From Petunia secreta (Eukaryota > Streptophyta > Magnoliopsida > Solanales > Solanaceae), in the NCBI GenBank assembly GCA_029990175.1, contig JARKIP010000005.1, positions 48,721,001-48,785,000 of the forward strand: DNA of 64,000 bases, given 5' to 3'. Shown one piece after another: positions 46,801 through 59,164 of the stretch; position 1 is the first letter of the stretch; every line of letters begins with the position of its first letter. The notes under the pieces were generated by a model. That model did no database searches. It was not told the origin of the DNA and saw nothing but the letters and a program-made list of their open reading frames with translations. Made by a program: the position numbers and the translations under genes.

Positions 46801-47862
46801 AACGATCCTGCTTATTCAATAAGCAGAAAAAATATAACAAATTAGGCAAAAGGCATCATTCCTCACATCTTAGGGCAATCTGGTTAGAAACCTGATACCC
46901 TATTCGCACACGCAATACGTAGGCCAGACCTATGTACAGGGTTTAAGGTCACATAACCAAACCCTAAATAAATTACATTTATATGTTCCTTATAATTCAC
47001 TGAGTACGAATATATAATCAATTCCATTATAGGGGTCCAATTGACCCTTTAAACTATTAATTGAACTTATTAAAATGATGCCTAATATCCCAATTTTTAC
47101 CGTTAAAATATACTCAAACACATGTAATAAACTAAAATAATGCATTAAGATCATTACCTGAATGTTTCGAGGTGAAAATACTATTTTTCTCCGGCTCTTT
47201 TCGCATTTTCTGGCATTTTTTGCCTGTGCTTTCGCGGTTCCCTTCTCGTTTCCTTGTTTCCCCATTTCTGTTGCTTACTGTTGCCAAGGGATTTTTAATT
47301 CCAAGGCCCAGCGCCTCTGATTTGTCTTTTTCTTTTTATTCCTTTTTTATTTTCTTTTACTTTTAGATTTTCTTTTCTTAATCGAAAATTAAAACAGTAC
47401 CCTATAATAATCGAAATAATTCAAACTTTTGCACACCAGTTATACAAAATATATGTAACACACTTGCCAAGGCGGATCTCAAATCGGACTTCCGAAACTC
47501 AATATGCAAATTAAATGGAAAAAAGGTCAAATTATTTAACTTTCGGCATTTTAGCGGAAACTAGCCGAACAACCTCGAAATTTATTTTCAAAAGTTCACA
47601 AAAGTCACAAATAATCATACGAACCTAACGGCGCTTTTGGATTTCGAATCGGAGCTCATTCGCCAAAATTGAGCTCGAAAACCTCTTTTTAATATTTATG
47701 GACAATAAAAACTGAAATCTTCTTCTGATACGTACCAAACGAGGTCTAATTTAACTCAAATTTTACAAAATAGGTCCTAATAGACCTTACAAAAATTATA
47801 AAAAATTATCTGCACGCCAATCAGAGCCTTAACTTCCGAAACGACTACCTAAGATCGTTTCA

Positions 47863-48041
47863 CATATCAAGAAGAAAATTTCATTTTCAAAGTCAAGTCG
47901 TGCGTTGATAATGAGCGACTATTTCTAGTTACCTTAGGACAAGCGAATATAATAAGCACAAATTTTTTTGTTTCAAGTCATATCTCGGGTAGACAACGAG
48001 CGATAATTTCAAGTTTCAGAAATGACCCATATATATATTAC
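47863..48041. repeat. AT-rich satellite, left remnant of the array
   Basis: One unit of the tandem repeat that continues at 55463, with landmarks TTTCATTTTCAAAGTCAAG, TTGATAATGAGCGACTATTT and GACAACGAGCG. It is separated from the main array by the plus-strand B element. Confidence 0.8.
48037..48041. repeat. Target site duplication of B element 2, left (ATTAC)
   Basis: ATTAC is repeated at 55458-55462. Confidence 0.95.
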
Positions 48042-50517
48042 TGAAACGACCTTAGGTACTCGTTTCGAGAATTAGTGCCCCGATTTGCATGCCGATAATT
48101 TTAAGATCTTCGTCAGGTCTATTAGGACGTATTTTTAAAATTTGAGCTAAATCAGACCTCGTTCGGTACGTATCGGAAGGAGATTTCAGTTTTTATCGAC
48201 GATAAATATTAAAAAGAGATTTTCGAGCTCGATTTTGGCAAATGAACTCCGATTCGAAATCCGAAAGCGCCGTTAGGTTCATATGATTATTTGTGACTTT
48301 TGTGAACTTTCAAAAGTGAATTTCGAGGTTGTTCGGCTAGTTTCTGCTAAAATGCCGAAAGTTAAATAATTTTACCTTTTTCCATTTAATTTGCATATTG
48401 AGTTTCGGGAGTCCAATTTTAGATCCGCCTTAGCAAGTGTGTTACATATATTTTGTATAACTTACTTGAGAAATTTGGGATCATTTTGAATTTCGTAGAG
48501 TTCCGTTTTAATTTTTGTCGCAAAAATAAAATAAAATAAAATAAAAGAGAAAAGAAAGAAAAAGGTAAGTTAAAAGGTGGTTTTGGCTAAGGCATTATCC
48601 CTTAGAATTACACTAAAAAAAACAGAAATGGGAAACAAGAAACCGAGAAGGGAACCGTGAAAGAAGAGGTGAAAAAAAAGGCAAAAAAATGAGAAATGAG
48701 CCGGAGAAAAATAGAATTTTCACCCCGAAATATTCAGGTAATGATCTTAATGCATTATTTTAGTTTATTACGTGTGTTTGAATATATTTTGATGGTAAAA
48801 ATTGGAATATTAGACATCGTTTTAATAAGTTCAATTAACAGCTTAAAGGGTTAATTGGACCCCGATAAAGGAATTGAGTATATATTCGTACTTAATGAGT
48901 TATGGGCAACATATAAATATAATTTATTTAGGATTTGGTTAAGTGACTGTGAACCCTGTTCCTAGGCCTGGCCTACGTATTGCGTATGCGAATAGGGTAT
49001 CGGGTTCCTAACTAGATTGCCTTACGATATAGGGAATTAAGCCCTTAGCCTAATTTGATATATTTTCTGCTTAATGAATAAGCAGGATCATTTGGAAATG
49101 AATCCAAAGAACAAAGCGGTTGTTGAGTGGCAGTGAAATGAGGTAAGTGTTTGTATCCATTTCTTTGGAGGTCTTTGACCTTGTGGATATTCTACCACGT
49201 GTTTCTTACGTGTGTAGCTGCCGATAGGCGTAATCATTACGCCTTAGCTTTGAATTTACATTGTATATTATATGTTATGCCCTGTTGTTGGTATTGCATT
49301 GAGCATATGAGCATTGCACTATGGTTTTGAGCACTGCATATACTTCTCGGTTGGCGATGAGAGTCCCGAGCTGGTGAAGGGTCATTATTGCATATACTTC
49401 CCGGTAATTGATGAGAGTCCTGAGCCGGTGAAGGTTCATTATTGCATATAATTCCCGGTAATCGATGAGAGTCCCGAGCTGGTGAAGGGTCATTATTGCA
49501 TATACTTCCCGGTAATTGATGAGAGTCCCGAGCCGATGAAGGATCATTAGTGTATATACTTCCTGGTAATCGATGAGAGTCCCGATCCGGTGAAGGTATC
49601 AGTCACATGTGACTGCATTGCATCATACCGCATTCATCCCATCTCATTGCATCGCATACTGACTAATGTGTGACTATTGTGTTGTGTTTATTGTATGCGG
49701 CATGTATACCATGTTGTGGATATATTTCAGTTTGCCTATACGTTTCTGGCTATTTAGTGTCCTTACCTGGTTTATATGCTTTAGTTATATGGATCGGGTT
49801 GCATGCCGCAATAATATAAATATACGGATCGGGTTGCACGCCGCGACAGTATGAACATTTGGATCGGGTTGCACGTCGTGACAATATTATGTTCGGGATG
49901 CTTAAACCTATATGTTCTGTCTATCTTATGTCTCTGGCTATTTATGAATTTAAGATTCCATACGTGTTTCCAGTTATTATCAGATAAATAAGAGTAATTT
50001 GGTTTATCCGTTTTCCTTCTCCCTAGCTAGCTATCCTATTCTTTGAGGTGGCTAGTCTGCCCCACTTATTGAGTCTTTTTGACTTACCCTTGTTTGTTAT
50101 TTGTCCTTGTCTATCTATTTCATTTCGGCAGGTTCGCTCCAGGATTGAGTTCACCACATTGTGAAGGAGCGAAGACGACTTCAGCTGTCAAGGTGAGCTA
50201 GCTTTTATTCAGGATTGCCACAGTTTCATGATTATTATTTCAGTATAATTTTGCACATTTCAGGAGGTATCTGTCTTCTTTCGTACTCTTCGATGTCTAG
50301 TCTGGATAGCCCTAAACCTAGTATGTTGGGTAGTCAGCTGTAATTTCGTTTGCACAGCTTAGAGGTATCAATATGTCTGTGCATTTTCTAAGTCTTGTTC
50401 TTATTTATAAATTGAATTATATTTATTTTCCTAATTTAATTGATAAGGGTTCGCCCGGCGGGTCTAGGGAAGGATGTCGGGTGCCCACCCAGCCTAGGCG
50501 GATTTTGGGTCGTGTCA
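48042..50517 (+). repeat. 5' LTR of B element 2
   Basis: 2476 bp, TGAAACGACC...GGGTCGTGTCA. It contains an (AAAAT)n run near 48525-48550, five 54-bp units (49325-49600) and a 35-bp block (49795-49885). No gene. Confidence 0.95.
49325..49600 (+). repeat. 54-bp minisatellite, 5 units
   Basis: Five GATGAGAGTCC(C/T)GAGC units on this strand; the 3' LTR retains about two (54875-54960). Confidence 0.85.
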
Positions 50518-50519
50518 GT

Positions 50520-50531
50520 TGGTATCAGAGC
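50520..50531 (+). other. PBS of B element 2
   Basis: TGGTATCAGAGC starts three bases after the LTR end. Confidence 0.95.
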
Positions 50532-51433
50532 CTGGTTTAGAGTCTATCCAGACTATGACAATGTCTAGTAAAGTCTCGCTGATGGGTACGTAGACATCCG
50601 TACTTATCTACGAGAGGCAGTGATGGCATTTAGGAAGTTTCACTTGCTTCTTTTCAGATCGTGCCTCGGTCTGTAATTGTGAACCCTCGTGCGACAAATC
50701 AGCAAACGGTGTGATTTCAAGATGAAGCAGTCTAGCCTGGGGCTAGCACTGACGAAGCCCCGAGGGTTTTGATCGTGCTGACGATCTAGTTACGGAGGTC
50801 CCAGTTGTACGAGCTCGTGATGGGCAAAGGAGCAGGGCCTTGTGGTTCCTTTGGCTCTCTACGATGCTTTTACGTGAATTTTGGCGACGCTGATACTGCA
50901 AGAACCTATTATTCGCTAGGCAGCTTATCAGGTTGCTGCAGATGGAGACGTTCGGTCTCAGGGAGCTCCTGTTCCAGTCCCTGATGCTGCCCCAGTAATT
51001 TATATTCCAGAAGCAGCATGTGTTGTGCCTCTAGTTATTCTGGCTGGTTAGCTAGCCCGAGTAATGGCTCGGTCCGAATGTCTGGAAAGGCTGCATTATT
51101 TTACTCAACTGAACCTTTCGATATTCTTAAGCCATGCATCCGATAATCCCTGTGTAAATTTTTAAAATAAAATAATGTCAGCATATCCTTCAGGCTGTTG
51201 GTTATCTCGAGCAGTATGTTGTGTATTATTCTGCTTTCCAGTTTCAGGGGTCCAGCCTTGAATTGGTGGACAACTCTCTTATTAACTAACTTGGTTCGAT
51301 TTTTCTTCAAGATTCATGGAAAGTTCCTTTCGAGTAGCGAGCGAGATGAAGTATGTTGCCAATTTGAGTGGATTAGACAGGGTAGCCTATCGGTTAGCCT
51401 GTTGGTTTCAGAATGTTAGATTGAATTCTATAG

Positions 51434-52110
51434 AATGGCGGGATATGCATTAGAACTAGTCCATGAGCCTTTCGAGAATGTTCAAAGATTTATTGGTGAC
51501 TTTCTCATTCCTTGAGATCCCAGATGACTCGAGAAATCGAGATTGGGACTTCATTTGATGTCGTTGTTGATCTTTCTCAGAGGTATTAAGCATACCATCA
51601 GTTAGAGGGGGAAGAGTTAGAGCAAAAGAGCAAGAGATCCCATGGCCGGGGTGGCACCGTACCTCCTTTGGAGGTAAGAGTTCTGAGTATTTTGGGAGGT
51701 TACTTGCCAAGTTATCTCAGCTTGTACAACGTGATTCTCAGAGTGCACGAGTAGTTTATCAAGACTAGATTCAGCTTTCTCTTGGTAGCTTTCAACAATC
51801 TATCCAGCTCCCATGTTCAGCAAAAAGGTGTTATTATTGCCGTGAGTCTGGTTATCCTTTGAGGAGCTTTCCCTTACTCCGGTAAATAGGTAGTCGTCCT
51901 TTCTCTCGTCATCAGGCACCCGCACAGTCGCAAAGGATTTCATTTAGATCTCAATCAGCCGGAGAAATGCCACTATCCAGTAGAGGTTGAGAGCGTGGTG
52001 ACAGTGGTTCTTCAGAAGGTGATTATCAGGGTAGTGGCTTAGCTCATCTACAGAGGCAGTTCTATGAACTTCCAGTCTGGCAGGATGCTGAGGTATCCGA
52101 TGCAGTACAC
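51434..52110 (+). pseudogene. gag relic of B element 2
   Basis: Opens MAGYALELVHEPFENVQRF and stops after about 26 codons. Later pieces are recognisable in other frames: a Ser/Arg-rich stretch near 51640; a zinc-knuckle remnant CYYCRESGY at about 51826-51855 whose His is replaced by Tyr; and the gag-protease linker RQFYELPVWQDAE near 52045-52095. About 1.4 kb after this shows no recognisable protein similarity up to the PPT. Confidence 0.65.
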
Positions 52111-53533
52111 CCATGTATTTCTTCTAAAATTATATGTGAGTAAGATTTGATTCTTCCGATCGGCCTGGACTTCGTTTATCTTTCCATAATTTCATTGGAT
52201 ATTGTTTCAATTAAGAATCGGTTGCGGTAGAAGAGTGAGCTTCTGGTATGATTTATTCCTAGTATTTGCGAGACCCTACTAATTTATTTGTTCTAAATAT
52301 AAGAGAGTTGACAGTGAGTGTCGTTATTGTGTTTCTGGCATCTTGTCGTGCCATCTTCTATTATTATGTCAAATTAAATTACCTCTCTTCTAGGAATTCT
52401 GTGTTGGTTGGATGATGGGATTCTAGTTCATCACCATCAAAGAGTGTCATTGTTTCTTCCGGTGTAAAGTGGTTAGTAAGTAATATTCGATCTACGTGTC
52501 TCCTCTTGGTTCGGGATATTAGTAGAGTCATGTTATTCTATGAGCTTGTCTCGATTATAAAAAGCTTTTCTGGTAAATTGTCAGAGTTTCCTTCTTATTA
52601 GGAGGTTAAATTGGCATGGATGTTGTTCCATAGAGCTCATTTAATGTCTATTTCTGCAATTGCGATTCTTTGGTTAGCCTGACTCGGAAGTACTCTAGCT
52701 CTGGTAGCCAAGCAAATAAGAAGATGAGCTTCTTAAATCTCTAATTATTCCTATCCTCAGTTCATTTCCATCTATTCTTCTTTCGGCACTAGTGAGCTTA
52801 GGCTGTTAGTAGCCGCTTGTAATGTTCCCTGTGTTGAGACAGTGCGTGTCAAGGTAGCCGGATAAGCACATTATTGTGTTTCAAGGCTACTAAGGGTAAT
52901 GGAGAGTGTCGTCTGACCCGTGAATTGAACTATCGAGCGGTGGTGCTTATGGCAAAGGTATAGAGTTGTGAACTTGAGAGCTGCGAACTCGAGAGTTGCA
53001 GCTGTTTGGCAACTCGAGAGGGTAAATTGGTAGCTCAGATCTGAGCCGCATTCTGTTTTTAGCTATGTCTCCCTTAGTCCGGAAGACTGTGCGAGGATTG
53101 TTATTTCTATTCAAGTTAGCTGTAAGAGCTTATGCTCTAAGTGGATGAGTCTTCCTCCTATACAGAATGCTAATATTAAATCTCTAAAGAGTTGTTAAAG
53201 CGTAAGCTAATTCTTTATTTCATTGACCTGTTCTATATCGAAAAGTATATCGATAAGGTGATTCGTTGGTGGAATCATATTAACCCATCTAGAGTTGTGT
53301 GTATCTTTGTTTCGAAAATATAGAACTCTCTTCTCATGATCGATGCAGGGCCAGCCTAATCAGAATAAGCTGGGCAACGATGTGAGGATATTATCAATAT
53401 ATGTTTTATTCAAAAAGTTTGATGTGCGTGTTATAATTCTGATTCTGTAATCATGAGATAATGTCTGTGGAGTAGCTTATAAGGTCGTGCAAGTTTCCTT
53501 GTTATCTATGTGAATTTTGCTTTAGACTTAAGC

Positions 53534-53570
53534 TCGTTCAAGGACGAACGAGAGTTTAAGTGGAGGAGAA
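53534..53570 (+). other. Hairpin and PPT of B element 2
   Basis: TCGTTCA-AGGA-CGAACGA (53534-53551, one mismatch) followed by AAGTGGAGGAGAA (53558-53570). Confidence 0.85.
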
Positions 53571-55457
53571 TGAAACGACCTTAGGTAGTTGTTTCGGGAA
53601 TTAGGGCCCCGATTTGTGTGCCGGTAATTTTAAAATCTTCGTAAGGTCCATTAGGATGTGTTTGTAAAATTTGAGCTAAATCAGACCTCGTTTGGTGCAT
53701 ATCGAAAGAAAATTTCAGTTTTTATTGTCGATAAAATTAAAAAGAGATTTTCGAGCTCGATTTTGGCGAATGAACTTTGATTCGAAATCCGAAAGCGCCG
53801 GTAGGTCCGTATGATTATTTTTAACTTTTGTGAACTTTCTAAAGTGAATTTCAAGGTTGTTCGGCTAGTTTCCGCTAAAATGCCGAAAGTTAAATAATTT
53901 GACCTTTTTCTATTTAATTTTCATATTCAATTTCGGAAGTCCAATTTTAGATCCGCCTTAGCAAGTGTGTTACATGTATTTTGTATAACTTACTTGAGAA
54001 ATTTGGGATCATTTCAAATTTCGTAGAGTTCCGTTTTAATTTTCGTCGCGAAAAGAAAAGAAAAGAAAATAAAAAAACAAAAAAGAGAAAAGAAAGAAAA
54101 AGGTAAGTTAAAAAGTGGCGGTGGCTACGGATTTATCCCTTAGAATTAGACTAAAACAAAACAGAAATGGGAAACAAGAATGCGAGAAGGGAATCGCGAA
54201 AGCAGAGGCGAAAAAAATGCCAGAAAATGACAAATGAGCCGGAGAAAAGTAGAATTTTCACCTCGAAATATTCAGGTAATGATTTTAATGCATTATTTTA
54301 GTTTATTACGTGTGTTTGAACATATTTTGATGGTAAAATTTGGGATATTAGACAACGTTTTAATAAGTTCAATTAATAGTTTAAAGGGTTAATTGGACCC
54401 CGATAATGGAATTGAGTATATATTCGTACTTAATGGGTTATGGGCAACATATAAATGTAATTTATTCAGGGTTTGGTTATTTGACTTTGAACCCTGTTCC
54501 TAGGCCTGTCCTGTGTATTGCGTATGCGAAGAGGGTATCGGGTTCCTAACCAGATTTCCCTACGATGTAGGGAATTAAGCCCTTAGATACATTTTCGGCT
54601 TGATGAATAAGAAGGATCATTTGGCAATTAATCCAAAGGACAAAGCGATTGTTGAGTGGCAGTGAAACGAGGTAAGTGTTTGTATCCATTTCTTTGTAGG
54701 CCCTTGGCCTTCTGTATATTCTACCACGTGTTCCTTACGTGTGTAGCTACCGATAGGCGTACTCACTACGCCTTAGCTTTGAATTTATATTGTATATTAT
54801 ATGTTATGCCCTGTTTTTGGTACTGCATTGAGCATAGGAGCATTGCACTCTAGTTTTGAGCATCGCATATACTTTCCGGTTGGCGATGAGAGTCCCGAGC
54901 CGGTGAATGGTCATTGTGGCATATACTTCCCGGTAATCTATGAGAGTTCGGTGAAGGCATCAGGCACATGTGACTGTATTGCATCATGCTGCATTCATCC
55001 CATCTCATTGCACTGTGACTTCCCTTGTTTGTTGTTTGTTGTTTGTCTTTGTCTATCTATTTCATTTCGACAGGTTCGCTCCAGGATTGAGTTCACCACG
55101 TTGTGAAGGAGCGAAGACGACTTCAGTTGTCAAGGTAGCCAGCCAGCTTTTATTCAGGATAGCCACAATCATGATTATTATTTCAGTATCATTTTGCTCC
55201 CTTCAGGAGATATCTGTCTTCTTTCGTGCTCTTAGATGTCTAGTCTGGATAGCTCTAAACCTAGTATGTTGGGTAGTCGGCTGTAATTTCGTTTGTACAG
55301 CTTAGAGGTATCAGTATGTCTGTGCATTATTTAAGTCTTGTTCTTATTTATGAATTGAATATTTATTTTCCTAATTTAATTGATAAGAGTTCGTCCGGCG
55401 GGTCTAGGGGAGGATGTTTGGTGCCCGCACGGCATAACCGGGTTCCGGGTTGTGTCA
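53571..55457 (+). repeat. 3' LTR of B element 2, internally deleted
   Basis: 1887 bp. Compared with the 5' LTR it has fewer 54-bp units and lacks about 450 bp between the positions equivalent to 49645 and 50090. The junction is at TGACT (about 55016). No gene. Confidence 0.9.
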
Positions 55458-55462
55458 ATTAC
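55458..55462. repeat. Target site duplication of B element 2, right (ATTAC)
   Basis: Matches 48037-48041. Confidence 0.95.
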
Positions 55463-57352
55463 GCAGCAAATTTAACTTTCAAAGTCAAAGCATCCCTTGA
55501 AAATGAGAGACTAGTTCTAGTTACATTAGGATACGTCAACATAATGTGCACATAGTTTTTACATTCAAGTCAATTCTCACCAAGACAACAAGCAGCAATT
55601 TTGAAGTTTCAAAGAGGATTTACATACATATCAAGTAGCAAGTTTAACTTTCAAAGTCAATTCATGCCTTTATAATGACCGACTATTTCAAGTTACATTA
55701 GGATACGCAAAACATAGGTTTTACATTCAAGTCAATTCTTGCCCAGACAATGAGCAGTTTTTTCAACACATATACATATAAAGTAGAAAATTTCACATTC
55801 AAAGTAAAATCATGCCTTGATAATTTAAAGTTATCTTAGGACACGCGAACATAATACGCATATGAGGTCAAATCATGCCTTGAGAATGAGCAATTATTTC
55901 AAGTTACATCAGGACAAGCCAACGTCATGAGTACAATGTTTTTACTTACATGGCACATCTCGCCCACACAATGAGCGGCCATTTTATTTTTTCGAGAGGA
56001 TTCACATAAATATCAAGTAGAAAATTTCACTTTCAAAGTCAGATCATGCCTTGATAATGAGCGACTATTTCAAGTTACATCAGGACACGCCAACATAATG
56101 AGTAAATAATTTTTACTTTCTAGTCAATTTTTGCCTAGACAATGAGCATCAATTTTAGATCATATACATATCACGTAGAAAAAATTCATTTTTAAAGTCA
56201 AGTTACTTTAGGACAAACAAATACAATGAGCATAAAGTTTTTTCTTACAAGTGACATCTCGCCTAGACAACGAGCGGTAATTTAAAGTTTCAGAAAAGAA
56301 TCATATATATATTAAGTAGAAAATTACACTTTTAAAGTCAAAGCATCCCTTGATAATGCGAGACTATTTCAAGTTACATAAGGGACACGCCAACATAATG
56401 AGCACATAGTTTTTACTTTTAAGTCAATTCTTGCCAAGACGACAAGCAACAATTTTGAAGTTTCAGAGAGGATTCAGATACATATCTAGTAGCAAATTTA
56501 ACTTTCAAAGTTGAATCATGCGTTGATATAGACCGACTATTTCAAGTTACATCAAGATACGCCAACAGAATGAAGTTTTTGCTTTTAAGTCAGTTATTTA
56601 AACTTATATACATATTAAGTAGAAAATTTCATATTGAATGAAAAATCGTGTCTTGATAAGGAGCGATTATTTTAAGTTACATCAGGACACGCCAAAATAA
56701 TGAGTACATAGTTTTTACATTCAAGTCAATTCTCACTTAGGTAATGAGCAGCAATTTCAACTCATATAAATATAAAGTAGAAAATTTCACATCAAAATCA
56801 AATCACATTTTGATAATGAGCGACTATTTCAAGTAATTCTAGGACATGCCAACATAATGAGCACAAAGTTTTTTCTTTGAAGTCACATCTCACCTGGACA
56901 ATGAGCGGCAATTTCAAGATTTAGAAAAGACTTGCATACATATAACGTAGAAAAGTTAACTTTCAAAGTCAAAGCATCCCTGCACTATATCCAGTTATTT
57001 ATGGAAATGCCAATATAATGAGCACAAAGAGTTTTCATTCAAGTCAATTTTAGCCCTGAAAACGAGCAACAATTTCGAAGTTTCGGAGAAGATTCATAAA
57101 CATATCTAGTAGCAAATTTCTCTTTTGAGGTGAAATCATGCCTTGATAATGACTGATTATTTCAAGTTACATCAGGATAAGCCAATATCATGAGCACAAA
57201 GTTATTACTTACAAGTCACATCTCGCCCACACAACGAGCAACACTTTTATGTTTCAGATAGGATTAACATAAATATCAAGTAAAAAATTTCACTTTCAAA
57301 GCCAGACCATGCCTTGATAATGAGTGACTATTTCAAGTTATATCAGGACATG
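55463..57352. repeat. AT-rich tandem satellite array, period about 160-172 bp
   Basis: About eleven to twelve degenerate units. Each has TTTCA(C/T)TTTCAAAGTCA, CATGCCTTGATAATGAGCGA, TTTCAAGTTACATCAGGACA, GCCAACATAATGAGCACA and CTCGCCCAGACAACGAGCGG in that order. Spacing of the TTGATAATGAGCGACT landmark is about 160-172 bp, with some shortened units. No coding capacity. Period and setting resemble nucleosome-length (peri)centromeric satellites; that role is inferred. Confidence 0.9.
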
Positions 57353-58263
57353 TGAAACGACCTCCGTCATGCGTTTCGGAAGTTAGGACTCCGATTGGCG
57401 TGCCTCTAATTTTAAAATATTAGTAATGTCCATTAAGACTTGTCTGTAAAATTTGAGCTAAATCAGACCTCGTTTGGTAGGCATCGGAAGAAGGTTTCAG
57501 TTTTTATTGGCGATAAATATTAAAAAGAGATTTTCGAGCTCGGTTTTTGCCGAATGAGCTCCGATTCGAAATCCGAAAGCGCCGTTAGGTTCGTATGATT
57601 ATTTGTGATTTTTATAAACTTTCGAAAGTGAATTTCGATATTGTTCGGCTAGTTTCCGCTAAAATGCCGAAAGTTAAATAATTTGACTTCTTTTCATTTA
57701 AATTCGCATCTTGAGTTTCGGGAGTCTGATTTGAGATCCGCCTTCGTGAGTATGTTACATATATTTTGTATAACTGGTATGCAAAAGTTGGAATTATTTT
57801 TAATATCGTAGGGTTCCATTTTAATTTTCATCGCGAAAAGAAAAAAAAAAGAAAATGAAAAAGGAAAAAAGGAAAAGACAAAAGGGATTCAAATGGATAA
57901 GATATATGGGCGGTGGCCCTTAATCCCAAACAAAACACGAACAGAAATAGAAACAGGAGCAGGAACGAAAAAGAGATAACACAGCAAAGAAAAAATGCCA
58001 GAAAATGAGAAAAGGGGCCGGAGAAAAATAGTATTTTCACCCCAGAACATTCAGGTAATGATCCTACTATATTATTTGAGTTTATTATGTGTGTTTGAAT
58101 ATGTTTTAACGGTAAAACTTGGAATATTAGACATCGTTTTAATAAGTTCAATTAATAGTTTAAAGGGTCAAATGGACCCCGATAACGAAATTGATTATAT
58201 ATTCGTACTCAGTGAGTTATGGGCAACATATAAATATATTTTATTTAGAGTTTGGTTATGTGA

Positions 58264-58411
58264 CCTTAAACCCTGTACATAGGCCGGGCCTGCGTATTGC
58301 GTATGCGAATAGGGTATCAGGTTCCTACCTGGATTGCCCTTAAACCCTGTACATAGGCCGGGCCTGCGTATTGCGTATGCGAATAGGGTATCAGGTTCCT
58401 ACCTGGATTGC
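58264..58411 (+). repeat. 74-bp tandem duplication in the LTR
   Basis: CCTTAAACCCTGTACATAGG starts at 58264 and again at 58338; the copies look identical. Other B LTRs have it once. Confidence 0.9.
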
Positions 58412-58734
58412 CCTAAGATGTAAGGAATGAAGCTTTTAGCCTAATTTGATATATTTTTCTGCTTATTGAACACAGTGGGATCATTTGGCAATGGAACCAA
58501 AAGACAAGCGGTTATTGAGTGGATGTACTAACTTTGTAACAAGGTAAGTGTTTATATCCATTTCTTTGGAGGCACTTGGCCTCGTGGACTTTCTACCACG
58601 TGTTTCCTTACGTGTGTAGCTGCTGATAGGCGTACTCATTACGCCTTAGCTTTGGATTTACATTGTATATTATATGTTATGCCCTGTTGTTGGTATTGCA
58701 TTAAACATATGAGCATTGCACTCTGGTTTTGATT

Positions 58735-59000
58735 ATTGCATATACTTCCCGGTTGGCGATGAGAGTCCCGCACCGGCGAAGGGTCATTATTGCATATACT
58801 TCCCGGTTGGCGATGAGAGTCCCGCACCGGCGAAGGGTCATTATTGCATATACTTCCCGGTTGGCGATGAGAGTCCCGCACCGGTGAAGGGTCATCATTA
58901 CATATACTTCCCGGTAATCGATGAGAGTCCCGAGCCGGTGAAGGGTCATTATTGCATATATCTCCTGGTAGACGATGAGAGTCCCGCGCCGGAGATAGGT
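58735..59000 (+). repeat. 54-bp minisatellite, 5 units (first three nearly identical)
   Basis: CCCGGTTGGCGATGAGAGTC begins three near-identical units, followed by two variants. The homogeneity of the first three suggests recent expansion. Confidence 0.9.
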
Positions 59001-59164
59001 ATCAAGAGTATGTGACTGCATTGCATCATGCCGCATTCATCCCATCTCATTGCACCGCATACTGACTATTGTGTGTATTATATTGTGTTTTATGTATGCG
59101 GTATGTACACCATGTTGTGGACATATTACAATTTGCCTATATATTTCTGGCTCGTATTCTAAGT

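Larger units (their letters stand above)
45456..47862 (-). repeat. LTR 3 of the B array (its outer 5' LTR)
   Basis: About 2.4 kb, from CGACACGAC (first base mutated) to ATCGTTTCA. Satellite sequence follows at 47863, so this is the right boundary of the minus-strand array. It holds the 35-bp (46141-46230) and 54-bp (46398-46800) minisatellites and an internal deletion at about 46799. Confidence 0.85.
48042..55457 (+). mobile_element. B element 2: complete non-autonomous LTR retrotransposon in satellite DNA
   Basis: LTR 48042-50517, PBS 50520-50531, internal region 50518-53570, PPT, LTR 53571-55457, flanked by ATTAC. The internal region is 3.05 kb with a broken gag and no protease, RT, RNase H or integrase. 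This matches the general picture of LARD or gag-only derivatives. The 3' LTR is 589 bp shorter than the 5' LTR. Confidence 0.95.

Noticed and set aside
46355..46895. 155- and 114-codon frames, with similar ones at 19624-19917, 49275-49547, 58639-59036 and 58716-59015
   Set aside because: The 54-bp unit is a multiple of three and stays open in several frames on both strands; translations are repeats of the unit.
55463..57352. CRISPR-like array
   Set aside because: Units are directly tandem, degenerate and without unique spacers; this is eukaryotic satellite DNA.
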